DNA from: Arachis hypogaea
Taxonomy: Eukaryota; Streptophyta; Magnoliopsida; Fabales; Fabaceae
Direction of reading: 5' to 3'
Assembly: GCF_003086295.3 (NCBI RefSeq)
Contig: NC_092045.1
Coordinates: 93,696,693-93,760,692 of the forward strand
DNA length: 64,000 nt
Shown in pieces: positions 11,956 to 22,954 of the stretch (its first letter is position 1; every line of letters starts with the position of its first letter). A model generated the notes under the pieces. That model worked only from the letters and a program-made list of their open reading frames with translations. It searched no databases and was not told where the DNA came from. The position numbers and the translations under genes were made by a program.

Positions 11956-12563
11956 TTACAAATCAATTTCTTTGTTACTTAAAAAAATTATGAACTTTTA
12001 TATAAGTGAGTAATTACTCATAAATTAATTAGTATTAATTTTCTTATGACTTAAAATAGTTATAAAATAATTAATTAATAATATATACCAATAAAAAATT
12101 GTATAAATAAAAAATTAATTTATAATTTCACAAAATAATTTTTAAAAAGATAATTATGGATATACTAAGAGTAAAGTACTCACAAAGATACGTAGTGAGT
12201 AGTAAATCATGTAAATAAAGACTATTTTTTTTAACTTATCTTATTTTTAAAATCTAACAAATGATAAAACAATTTATTTTTATTAACAGATTTACTGAAA
12301 ATTTTTTTTTCTACTTAAAAATTACTGAACTTCTTATTATCTATCCAAATTATATTATTTTAGCTAAATAAATTTTATCTTTTTAAGTAGCTCAAATATA
12401 AGAATATTTGAATTATCTTTATAATTTTTTATTTTATCTAAATTTAATTTTTTATATTTTTAGATTTAATAAATGTCAATTCAATTAATGAATGCAAACT
12501 ATAGAAAACATCAATAAAAGGTAATCAGTAAATGGTACAATCATCCCAAAATCTGAATCATCT
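11956..12563. other. AT-rich tail of composite copy 1 and junction
   Basis: The IQD frame runs into AT-rich, probably intronic, sequence. Identity with copy 2 stops at about 12470, within a TTTTTAGATTTAAT stretch. 12471-12563 belongs to the 3' flank of the next gene. Confidence 0.5.
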
Positions 12564-15245
12564 TCAATCTGCCATTCCAGTTTCAGGGGCCACAACAGGA
12601 GACCCAACCGGTCTGGAACTCATTCTGGACTCTTCGTTACTTGTAGATGCACAAACCGAGATATCGGGACCAGCACTTGATGTTTTCACTTGATCAGTAA
12701 AAGCCGATTTAGCTGCTGAGGTTGGTGCTGTTCCACCACCAATGTTCCTATCTTTTTCCATCTTCTACTGATTTTTCACACTGTCATGTCTTTTGCGCTG
12801 ATCACAAACCAAACATCATCTTCCGTTACAACATCATAAAAATAACATAGTTTATAAATCCAAAACACAATATGCCGAATCACCCTACAATGAAATTCTA
12901 GACATAGTTATAGTATGAGATACCTTAGTGAGGATGTCAAGATGGCTACTGATATTCTTTTCTGTATCATCGTCTACTGGCTCCTTTGGGATTCTACCAG
13001 GAACATTAGGACAACTTTTCTTGTAGTGCCCTGTCACACCGCAGTTTGAACACCTTCTCTGTTGCTTAAATTTTGAGTTTTTCTTGGGAGCTCCTTTACT
13101 CTTCACCACCAATGAGTCAACAACATAGTCATCCTCGATTTTGGAGTTTTGTAATTGTGTTGACAACATCATTCATTGTTTCGACAAAATCACTTGAGTT
13201 CTTACATGCAACATCCATCAACCTAGAACACTCAGCACCCAACACACCCAAATGACACTTTAGTACCTTATCACAATCCCTTAGATCATCGATGTTTGAC
13301 TTCATGAAATCACTCTTGGCATTCTCGTCCAACGCTTGCACACTAAGCGTTCTAGAATAACTTCAACGTGTTGGTGCTTTAAGCATGCGAATATGTGCAT
13401 GCAGGGAATCCCTCTATTTTCGAACCACAGACACTCACAACGAAGCATCCCCCCAACTCTGTCAAACTGAACCATATGATCAATCTCTGGCACTCCAAGA
13501 CTGTTATACTTGAAGTATAGTTTTCCACCATCCTGAATTACCATCTCTGTATTCATAGCACAAGCACCCTCAATTTCCTTCCTGACCTCCTGGAACATGT
13601 TACGAGTGAAAGTCTTTGCAGCAAAATCTTCAAGTGTCGGCAAAGAATTCACAAGTACTGGATCGGTATATTTACTATTGAACTCTGCAACTCTTTCATT
13701 ATTCTTGTAATGGCTAACAACGGTCTCCATGTTATTGATAAATTCAAGAAGGGTATCTTTCTTTCTCATATATGCTTTTATTAAAGAGTTAATCCCTTCA
13801 CACTGGGATGTTGTCCTAATTTGTCCAAAAAATTGGTCCCTCAAATATGCAAGAGCCCATAAATTCCTCAGCTTATAGGTTTGGTCAACCCAAGAGTTGC
13901 TTGATAAATTATACCTCGCCACCATGTCTCCCCACATGACCTGAAACTCTTCAACACTCACATTAGCATAAGTCAAGTTCTTGAAGTCATTTAGAAATCC
14001 ACTGTTCTTAACCTTCTCACATGCATTTCTATGTAAGTGCCATACAGAGAGTCGATGTGTTGCATAAGGAAAGACCTGTTTAATAGCTTCTCTCATTGAA
14101 AGATCTCTGTCGGTGACAACTGCCATAGGGTGTTTATTCCCCATTACTTCCAAAAAAGTTTCCAAGAGCCACTTGTATGAACCAATACCCTTATTAACAA
14201 GAAGACCACATCCAAATATGACAGTATGTCCATGATGATTGCTACTAGAAAATATCACAAGTGATTTATTGTAGACATTCCTATTGTAAGTCGAATCAAA
14301 TGTCAAGACATCCCCAAAGCACTCATAATCAATACGGCAAGTCCCATTAGCCCAAAACAAATTTTCAATCGATTCTCATTACTTAATGTGTACTTGCCAA
14401 AGAAATAAGAATCATTCCCAACTTTACCTCTCAGGTAGTTTATTGCGGCATTTGCATCACCACCCTTCACCTTTTCCTTCCTATGTTGAGTAATGAGATT
14501 GTACATATCTTTTTGGTTGAATGACAAGTTTGCATATCCAGCTTGTTGAACAACCAAGTATCCCAAGATATGATAGGTCCTGATGCATATGTCATGCAAA
14601 TTCTTCACCTGAGCTTTATCCGAGACACTAAATGTGCGATACTCAGGCATCATGCTAACGTCGAGTGGATCAACTAATCCATGAGAGTGCTCTTCGTAGA
14701 ACAAAACAACCTTCCATTTATGAATTTTTCTATCGAGTCTTGCACAAATTCTCGCATGGCAACAACTTCGAGTTAGGGGTCAGTGGTCCCTGATTCTTTC
14801 GTCCTTTTCAACCTCTTCCTTTCTTGATCCCGCCCAATTGCAAACAATTTGGCGCATAATTACGCAACCATCACTATTGTGTCTGACTTCATCCAACCTC
14901 ACAGCGAAACCGTGCATCATTGCATAAGTCTTGTAGAACCGATAAATAGCTTCCTCATCTATAAACTGAAGCTGCATGATATCTTCTTATGACAGCTCTG
15001 CTATTCTCTTATCTTGAGGTCTATCTTCATCAGCCTCCAAATCGTCGTCTAAAAAATCTATATCGTCTCCTCTTGGGAACTCCTCATCAGAGTCTATTCC
15101 AAAAAAATCGCTATCCGATGGCTCCTTCTCCTAAAAATCAACATAAACCTACAATTTATAAAAAAAATAAACACATCACCACACAATCATATACCTTCAA
15201 TTGATAACTGAATGTACCCTCCACTTTGTTAAGATTCAAATCCAT
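12564..15245 (-). pseudogene. FAR1/FRS-type Mutator-like transposase (frameshifted)
   Basis: Exon 1 (15245-15195) encodes MDLNLNKVEGTFSYQLK. A 64-nt intron is followed by an acidic region with an in-frame TAA at about 14995, then a FAR1 DNA-binding domain (14977-14580), a MULE/DDE transposase core (14360-13700; DVLTFDSTYNRN, VTDRDLSMREAI, SQCEGINS), a SWIM zinc finger (CECLWFENRGIPCMHIF, about 13440), a CCHC knuckle (CSNCGVTGHYKKSC, about 13040) and a final exon (12761-12564). Frame changes near 14775, 14340 and 13330, plus the stop, make it a pseudogene. FRS proteins descend from Mutator transposases. It is absent beside composite copy 2. It could be the enzyme source of a Mutator-like element, or a separate insertion. 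Confidence 0.8.
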
Positions 15246-16975
15246 CCTACAGTGGAAAATTCCAATAGCTTTCTTCAAGGCAAAAAATTGAAATTATCAA
15301 TTCAAGCCCTGTATTTATTAAGATTCTCGCTCTAAATAGATAAGCAAATTTCCATAACTAATGAGCCTACCCATTACTCTTATAAAGCAAAGTTTTCCAG
15401 AGGTATCAATTTTGAAGGACAAGCTATATATTTTCCCATACAAGAGACATAATATCATCTGATATAAATAATATATGAATTGACAAAATAGAGAAAATCC
15501 TTGTGGAAAAAAATACTTAAAAAATAAATTGTAAATCTGATATAAAGAGAAAAGCAAATCCACTTTGATTACTCAAGTGATCAATGATAAAAAAAATTAA
15601 ATGAACAGAGACACGAAACCAAAAACTACTAATAGTTATAAACAAATTAAACATAAACTGATCTAGCATGACAGATAAAGAAATACCATCTTGAATATTA
15701 AATATTCTGTGGAAAAGTCACTCTAATTTATTCTAAATGAAAAGTTAAATTTTCATTCAAAAAGAAAAAGGGTCAGCTTTGGGGTTGAGTCTCTATACCT
15801 CTAAATAACATACATAAGATATTTTTATAATCTCATATTTACAATTAGGCTCGTCCATATCCAGATCCAAATCATTTATACATGTATACATACTGGAGTT
15901 TTATTAAACATAATCATTACATGTTTATACTTTTAGTATACATAGCCATATGCAAATAAACTACATAATCCACATCCATGCAAGTTTTTTTTTTCAATCT
16001 TACCAATCTCTGCATCAGATTAGAGTAATAATTTGAGTAAACAAGTCACACAAACAAGTGACACCTTAACTTATCTACATGATTATATCCTTTTCTTTAA
16101 ATTTAAAATACTAATAAAAAATATATAATGATTCCCAAGTGTAGAGAAATTAATTCATCAATTTACATCATGTTTCAAAGGTGTTTATACTTGTACAAGA
16201 GAAAAGGAAGACACAAAGAAAGTATCTAATTAGTAAGATAAATAAAGTCATGTTTTGTTTTGAAATTTTTATATTTTTAATTTATGTTTTGGTTTTTTTA
16301 TTCTTGTCTTCCCTTTTTTAAGATTTTATGATTAAAAAAAATCTAGTGTTCATTGTTTTATTCATAAAAATCTAAAATTAGAAAACAAAATACAGACAGT
16401 GTAAGCAAGAATTTAACCCCAAAAGACCCAAAGCATGCCAAATATATTGAAGGCAGAACTAAAAGAACTAAAAGATTATTATTAAATAACTAAAAGATTT
16501 TAATACAATCATCAAATTGTATTTACTTTTATGTTTTTCATTTGGTTGACTAGCTTCTTTGTATCTTAAAGACCTAAACAGACATTTTTATTCTTACTTG
16601 AAACATGCTTCTACTTGCAACATATTTTCAAATTGTTGTTTTTCTCCAATTGCTAAGTAGTATCCATCAAGTTTGTCAAAGTAGATTATGCAAATACATA
16701 GAGATGAACAATAAAGTAGTCAATTTAGTTCTAAGAATCTTAGTTGTAAAAGAGCAATCAATAACCAATACCAGAATAAAAAAGAATTAACTTCAGGTTA
16801 TGCACGCATATGTTAAAAGAACTTACTGTTGGTGTATATTATTTCAATTTTTTCAAAACAAATATAGTAATAACTTGGAGAATGCACAATTGCACTTAGT
16901 GCGTGCAAATAAACTAAATGCAAATCAAACAATGATATAACTATAAACATAATAAAAGGTAATATATGATAAGAC
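15246..16975. other. AT-rich upstream region of the FRS-like pseudogene
   Basis: About 1.7 kb of AT-rich DNA with only short, unrecognisable ORFs. It ends at the truncated edge of retroelement A near 16976. A small palindrome, GCACTTAGTGC, lies at about 16889. No terminal repeats or RNA genes were recognised. Confidence 0.5.
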
Positions 16976-17418
16976 TTTGACCCTTCTAGTGTAAGAGTGT
17001 GGGTCTCCCAACATTTGTGGTAATTTGAGCACCACTTTTACACTCTTCAGACTGAAATCCAAGAGTCTCTCTCAGACCATGGTGCGCCAATTCTTTGGGT
17101 TGGGTTCACACTAGTATCATGTCTTTTAGTGACCCATGCATTGGCAAAGAACTCTTGCACCATTAGTAATCCAACTTCCGGGATAGGATTGGTTAGGACT
17201 TCCCAATCTTTTCTCCAGATTTCGTGTTAGATTTTTGGGTACACATCCTTTTTTAGCCTAAAAAGGACTTCGGGGATCACCCTTTTTTCTGCCACTACTT
17301 CATAGAAGTAGTCTTGATGAGTCTTGATAAGGAATTTCTTCCTTTATTAAGGTTCAGAGATAAAAGCTATGGCTTTTTCTGTCCTCTTTCTAGAGGACTC
17401 TCCGACTTTGGGTGCCAT
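16976..17418 (-). pseudogene. Accessory plant-transposon ORF of element A (broken, truncated)
   Basis: The ATG at 17418 opens MAPKVGESSRKRTEKAIAFI, followed by two adjacent stops. The same frame continues through recognisable sequence (YFYEVVAEKRVIPEVLFRLK, then WEVLTNPIPEVGLLMVQEFF) with another stop between. This is the N-terminal half of the putative plant transposon protein family (PF20167-like, from memory) found after pol in legume Athila-type elements. It counterparts the ORF at 32194-33408, though similarity is at family level only. The function of the family is unknown. The left edge is lost at the junction with AT-rich DNA. Confidence 0.65.
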
Positions 17419-17924
17419 GAGTGTGAATGGAAAGCAGAAAGCAAAGCTTTTCCAACACCAAACTTAAAAACTTTACTCTTACTCGAGCAAAATAACAAAA
17501 GAAGAAGAGAATAGCAGAAGAAAGAAGAAAGAGATGGAGAAGAGAGGGGGAAAAGGCTTCAGCCTTGTGTGTGAGAAGGGGAAGAAGAATGTAGTATAGT
17601 ATGTAGAGTGTGAGAGAGATCAGATGGATGTGGTTGTGTGTGCATGAAGGTATAAATGAAAGGGTATTTATAGGGGAAGGTGGGTTAGGGTTTGGCTCTG
17701 GGGAGGGGAGAAAGGGGTGGGAAAGGTTGAAATTTGAATTGGGTGGGGGTTGGTGGGAGTTATGATGGGTTTAGGGAAGTGTTTGTGTTGGGAAGAGGGA
17801 AAATAGGGTGTGGCTTTCAAGGTATAGAAAAGTGAGAGAGAGTGTGGGGTAGGTGGGGTAGGTTGAGATTCTGTGGGGTCCACTGGTCCTGAGAGGCTAG
17901 GGAATTCAAATTCTCTGCCCCCTT

Positions 17925-18165
17925 GTGGGCGTTGAACGCCCAGCCTTGCTCCCTGGCTGGCGTCCAACACCAGCTTCTACTCCCCATAGGGCGTTTGAAC
18001 GCCTAGGGACTCCCTTCCTGGCGTTCAACGCCAGGTCTCTGCTCCCTGTAGGGCGTTGAATGCCCTTGCTACCTCCAAGGTGGCGTTCAACGCCAAGTCT
18101 CTGTCCCATGTAGGGCGTTGGACGCCAATGATGCCCCTTGGGTGGCGTTCAACGCCAGCTAGGGG
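17925..18165. repeat. GGCGTT(N)AACGCC palindrome array
   Basis: Eight palindromic words begin at about 17928, 17957, 17988, 18018, 18050, 18079, 18111 and 18142. GGGCGTTGAACGCC-like and TGGCGTTCAACGCCA-like units alternate, giving a 29-32-base step and a roughly 61-base higher-order period. Spacers are partly conserved (CTCCC words). The array lies between the gag-protease remnant and the accessory ORF, on the far side of a pyrimidine-rich stretch, as does the CG array of the young element. Confidence 0.85.
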
Positions 18166-18422
18166 TCTTTCTAGGGTGTTCTGCTCGTCCTCTTCCGTTG
18201 TACTTGTCTCTGTTCTAAGTACTGTACATGATCACAGACTTTAAAAATCAAAGGAAACAACTATGAAAGTAACTTAATATAACTCAAATAGAAATAAACT
18301 GAAGGAAAAATAGAAATACTCTAATCATGGTTGGGTTGCCACCCAACAAGCACCTCTTTACTGTCACTAGCTTGACAGACAACTCCTTTACGGAGATGGA
18401 TACGGGCTCAGAACTTCACCCC

Positions 18423-20905
18423 TTACGGTGAACTTCTTACAACTCTCATACCAGGTAAGAAGCCTTCAATAGAGATCTTCTTGTCCCTCCAACCCTTAGG
18501 TACCTTCTTCTTGGTGCCTTCCTTCTCAGTGCTTGATGAAGATTGCCCATCACCAAACTTAGAGTTGGTGTTTGGGGGCTCTGTATAGCTTTGCACACAA
18601 AGAGAATATTCGAATGCTATGTGCTGCACGATGGTACCTCTTTTGTTAGAGGGGGAGTTAGGTTTGGACATCTTGAACAAGATGCAATCCTCATCCAACT
18701 ACAGAACTAACTCTCCTTTTTCCACATCAATTGTAGCTTTGGCAGTGGCTAGGAAAGGCCTTCCAAGGATGATAGACTCGTCCTTGCCCTCTCCAGTGTC
18801 TAGGATTATAAAGTCCGCAGGGATGTAAAGATTTTCAACCTTTACTAAGACATCTTCTACCATGCCATATGCCCTTTTTAGGGTTTTGTCTGCCATTTCT
18901 AAGGGAATGTTGGCATCTTGCACCTCTAAAATTCCCAGCCTTCTCATTACAGAGAGAGGCATGAAGTTGATGCTTGACCCAATATTACACAAAGCCTTCT
19001 CAAAGGTTATTGTCCCTATGGTGCAGGGAATTAGGAAACTTTCGAGGTCTGGCCTCTTCTGAGGCAGCTTCTTTTGAACCAGGACACTGCGCTCTTGGGT
19101 AAATACTGGAGATTCCTCCTCCAATGCCTCTGTTTCATAGAATTTGGCATGCAGCTTCATGAGGGTTTCCAAGTACCAAACAATTTGCTCTTCCCTAGTT
19201 TTCACTGCCTTATCAGAGTAGGAGTATTCTTCAAACTTCAAAATCTGTAATAGGGCAATCAAGGGAACTTCTATAGTCTTCTAATGAGCTCTGATTTTCC
19301 TTAGCTCTTCAATAGGAGGGTCCTTAGTGGGCATTAAATTCCCATCCTCTCCTATTATGGTGTTCAACGCCACAACTTGCTCCTCCTTGGGCGTTGAACG
19401 CCCAGCTACTCCCTTGCTAGCATTCAACGCCAGAAGCTCCTCTTCAGATTCGGCCACAGCTTCTATAGTGAGAGTCTTGCACTCTTCTTTTGGGTTTACT
19501 TCAGTATTGTTTGTAAGAGTGTTAGAGGGGATCTTAGGGATCCTCTTGCTCAGCTGACCAATCTGTACCTCCAAATTCCTGATGGAGGACCTAGTCTTTG
19601 TGATAAAACTGTGAGTGGTCTTAGAGAGATCGGAGACTATGGTGGCTAAGTCAGAGAGACTCTGCTTAGAAGTCTTCATCTGTTGCTGAGAAGGTGGGAA
19701 TGGTCTGTTATTGAACCTATTCTAGTTTCTTCTACCTTGATTGTTGTTGAAGCCTTGCTGAGGATTCTGTTGATCCCTCCATGAAAAGTTGGATGATTCT
19801 TCCATGATGAGTTGTAGGTATTTTCATAAAGCTCATTATTGAAATTTCCTGAGGAATTTCCCATATAGTTAACCTCTCCCATCATGGGTTGATCTGGATT
19901 ATAGGCTTTTCCTTCATAGGATGCCTCTGGAGTGCTGCCAGCTGCAGCTTGCAATTCAATCAGATGCTAAGAGATCATGTTGACCTATTGGGTTAGGATC
20001 ATATTTTGAGCCAATATGACATTCAGAGTGTCTACTTCCATGACTGCTCTTTTTTAAGTAGCTCCACTGTTCACAGGGTTCCTCTCAGAAGTGTACATGA
20101 ATTGGTTATTTGCACCCATATCAATGAGTTCCTGTGCCTCTTGAGGCATTTTCTTCAAGTGGAGTGATCCACCAGCAGAGTGGTCCAATGCCATCTTAGA
20201 CATCTTAGATAGATCATCATAGAAGATATCTAGCATGGTCCAGTCTGAAATCATGTTAGGAGGGGACCTTCTGATCAGTTGTTTGTACCTCTCCCAAGCT
20301 TCATAGAGGGATTCACCTTCTTTTTGTCTAAAGGTCTGAACTTCCTCCCTAAGCTTGCTCAGCTTCTGAGTTGGAAAGAACTTGATCAAGAATACATTGA
20401 CCATGTTCTCCCAAGAGTCTAAGCTTTCCTTAGGTTGAGAATCCAGCCATAACCTAGCTCTGTCCCTTACAGCAAAGGGGAAAAGCATAATCTTGTAAAT
20501 CTCTGGATCCACTCCATTAGTCTTGACAGTATCACAGATCTACAATAAATCATATATGAATCTATTGGGATCTTCCTGTGTAAGTCCATGAAACTGGCAG
20601 TTCTGTTGAACTAGAGTGACTAGTTGAGGCTTCAGCTCAAAGTTGTTTGCACCAATGGAAGGTATAGAGATGCTCCGTCCATAGAAGTCAAACGTGGGTG
20701 CAGTAAAGTCACATAGGACCTTCCTTGCATCTCCTCTATCATTGGGATAGGCTGCCATCTCTGTATTCTCAGCTTCTTGTTCGAAAAGCTCTGTGAGGTT
20801 TTCTCCAGAGTGTTGTGCTCTAGCTTGTTGTAGCCGCCTCCTTAGAGTCCTCTCTGGTTCAGGATCAAGATCAAAGAGAGGTTCTTTATCTCTGTTCTTA
20901 CTCAT
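18423..20905 (-). pseudogene. gag-protease of element A (multiple stops)
   Basis: The ATG at 20905 starts MSKNRDKEPLFDLDPEPERT, the usual Athila-type gag opening. The gag core is seen around 20510-20200 (LWLDSQPKESLDSW, YEAWERYKQLIRRSP). After stops near 20540 and 20054 and frame changes around 19700 and 19270, the retropepsin-like region follows (18960-18700; FMPLSVMRRLGI, IILGRPFLATAKA). The active-site Asp of the usual D-L-G motif reads Asn (CNIGSS). After protease the frame continues to a KVPKGWRDKKISIEGF segment and ends; no polymerase follows. Palindromic words also lie inside this coding region at about 19363-19432. Gag would form the particle and protease would cut it; neither can be made here. 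Confidence 0.8.
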
Positions 20906-22090
20906 AAACAAGAAAAAGAAAACCAAGAAAGAGAAATAATGGAAGTTTCTATGTCAGAGTATAGAGAACTCTATGTGAGATATTTGAAGAAGAAGAAGAA
21001 GAATGAATGTGGAAGATGAGATGGAATTCGAAAATATAGGGGGGATTTCAAATTTTAAGAATGAAAAGGGAAACTAGAATTAAAATATTTTTGTTTTTAT
21101 TTTATTTATATATTTATTTTCAAAAATAATAAGGGAATTAAAAGCTAAGACAACTAATTAACTAAAAAAATTGAAAATTAAATGTGATTTTAGAAGTAGT
21201 TTTTGAAAATAAAAGAAAAAAAAAAGTCAAACAAAGATTTTGAAATAAAGAATTGAAATTTAAAAGTTTTAAATTTAAAAAGAAGATAAGATAAGTAAGT
21301 TTTTAAAATTTAAAAAGAAAGATAATATAAAGATTTAAAAAGATTAAGAAAGATAAGATTTAAAAATTTAAAAATTTTGAAGATCAAATTTTAAAAGATA
21401 GTAAAGATTTAAAAAGATAAGAATTTAAAAATAAAAAATTTTAAAAGAAGATAAGATAGGAAGTTTAAAGTAAAAAGATATGATAAAGATCTGAAAAAGA
21501 TTTAAAAATATAAGATTTGAAATTTAAAATTTAAACTTTACTAACAAGAAAACACCAAACTTAAAATTTTTAAATCAAGATAAGAAAAAATAACAAGATT
21601 TTCGAAAATTTAAACAAAGATAAAAGAAATTTTTTTTTTTGGATTTTTGAATTTTAAAGAAAAAACAACTAAGAGACACCAAACTTAAAAATTTAAGATC
21701 AAATGATACTAATTTTCAAAAATTAAAGGAAAAACAACTAAAAGACACTAAACTTAAAATCTTAAAAATCAAACAAGAAAAATTATCAAGAACAATTTGA
21801 ATATCAAGAAGGGAAAATAAGAACACTTTTGAAAATTCAAAGAAAAAGATGAAAACAAAAAGGGACACTTATTTTTGAAAAATTGGAAAAGAAAAGAGTC
21901 GAAAGAAAAATACCAAACTTAAAAACTGACACACAAGACTCAAACAAAAGATAAAGATTACTAAAGGAAAGAAAGGTTTTGAAAAGTTTTTTTTAAAAAG
22001 AAAATAAGAAACACAAGTAAAAGAGCAAATAGACCATAGAAAGTACCTAATCTAAGCAACAAAATAGTTCGGTAGTTTGTCAATCTCAAA
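20906..22090 (-). other. A-rich untranslated leader of element A
   Basis: Low-complexity sequence rich in A, AAAGAT and TTTAAAA words (plus-strand view). The word ACCAAACTTAAA (AAGTTTGGTGT on the element's sense strand) recurs near 21552, 21676, 21752 and 21912, and again near 17457 and 42993. It sits between PBS and gag. No ORF of interest. Confidence 0.6.
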
Positions 22091-22111
22091 GAATCCCCAG
22101 CAACGGCGCCA
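22091..22111 (-). other. Primer binding site of element A
   Basis: On the minus strand this reads TGGCGCCGTTGCTGGGGA, the form typical of Athila-lineage elements (usually assigned to tRNA-Asp). It lies six bases inside the LTR end at 22118 and fixes the minus orientation. Confidence 0.8.
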
Positions 22112-22117
22112 AAAACT

Positions 22118-22954
22118 TGGTGCGCAAAATTTAACTCCACACAACTGAACTGGCAAATATACCGGGCCGTCCAAGTAATACCTCAGGTGAGTGAGGGTCA
22201 AATCCCACGAGGATTGTCGGATTGAGCAAGCAATGGCTACCTTGTAAATCTTAGTCAAACGATTCGAAAAGATGGTTGTTGGTTAAAAGCATAACCGAAT
22301 AGTAAAAGAAAAGAATACCAGATTGATTTAAAGAAAACAATGATAACGATTTAGTTAAGGCTTCGGAGATGCTTATTCTTTTCGGACTAACTTTTCTTAC
22401 TGTCTACTTCAATAACGAATGATTCATTCAATGGCAACCGTAAGTGATTAACTTATGTCCTCTCATCAGGTAAATCTCTTCTAAACCATAGCAATCCACC
22501 ATATTCGAGTAACTCATGTCCTCTCATCAAGTTAATCCATGGCTTCTCACTATAGCCGAAGGTGAAGCTCTAAGCAATCCACTCCCCTTCACGATCCAAT
22601 TCAAAATGCCAAAGATAAGGTCAAATCTTCCGGATTAGAGAATGCTGCTTTTCTGACTCTAGCCTTCGAGCCACAGAAACCTCAGTAACCCACGGTCAAT
22701 GGGATTATATGTCACATATCCAAAGTTGCCCAGGTACTCTCTTGGAATCTGCAATGCATTCTCTAGCTTTAGTTCAATGCTATCCAGGTTAGGACTCACA
22801 TAAAACCCATGTAGAACAAGGATGAATGTCACAGTTCACCCCCAATTCATTAAGATTGAAGAACGAGAACGCATAAGAGAATATAATCAGACATATTGAA
22901 ATAGAAACAGTAATATTATTAACCCATAAGAATCAGCAAAGCTCCTAACCCTAA
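22118..22954 (-). repeat. LTR A, left part (interrupted by the young element)
   Basis: Together with 36527-37208 this makes a 1519-bp LTR. Its outer end reads TGATGAGCGAATATT on the minus strand. The right-hand copy at 56530-58046 is 1517 bp and uninterrupted. The interruption falls in GCTCCTAACCCTAACTTAGG (empty-site form), with CCTAA duplicated. Confidence 0.85.

Larger units (their letters stand above)
2263..12470. mobile_element. ULP/ULP/IQD transposon composite, copy 1
   Basis: The whole segment is repeated, colinear and in the same orientation, at about 44280-55764. Several sampled stretches differ by roughly 5%, with many small indels. It holds a minus-strand ULP-like pseudogene, a 3-kb AT-rich head-to-head spacer, a plus-strand ULP-like pseudogene and a plus-strand IQD gene fragment. 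Mutator-like elements of plants are known to carry ULP-like genes (Kaonashi elements) and gene fragments (Pack-MULEs), so a Mutator-type origin is plausible. No terminal inverted repeats or target duplication were found. The left end cuts through the ULP catalytic-Cys exon, so this copy is truncated. Confidence 0.7.
16976..22117 (-). mobile_element. Retroelement A: internal region, gag-protease only
   Basis: Reading right to left: PBS (about 22111-22091), a 1.2-kb A-rich leader, gag-protease with stops (20905-18423), a palindrome array (18165-17925), a pyrimidine-rich stretch, and an accessory ORF (17418-16976) cut off at the left edge. No reverse transcriptase, RNase H or integrase is present between protease and array. 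The part order matches a non-autonomous Athila-like derivative; plant elements with LTRs and only gag (TR-GAGs) are known. Its right LTR (22118-22954 plus 36527-37208) hosts the young element. Confidence 0.75.

Noticed and set aside
17925..18165. Regularly spaced palindromes resembling a CRISPR array
   Set aside because: Plant nuclear context, spacers are themselves repeated, and units alternate between two forms; it is a minisatellite in a retroelement.
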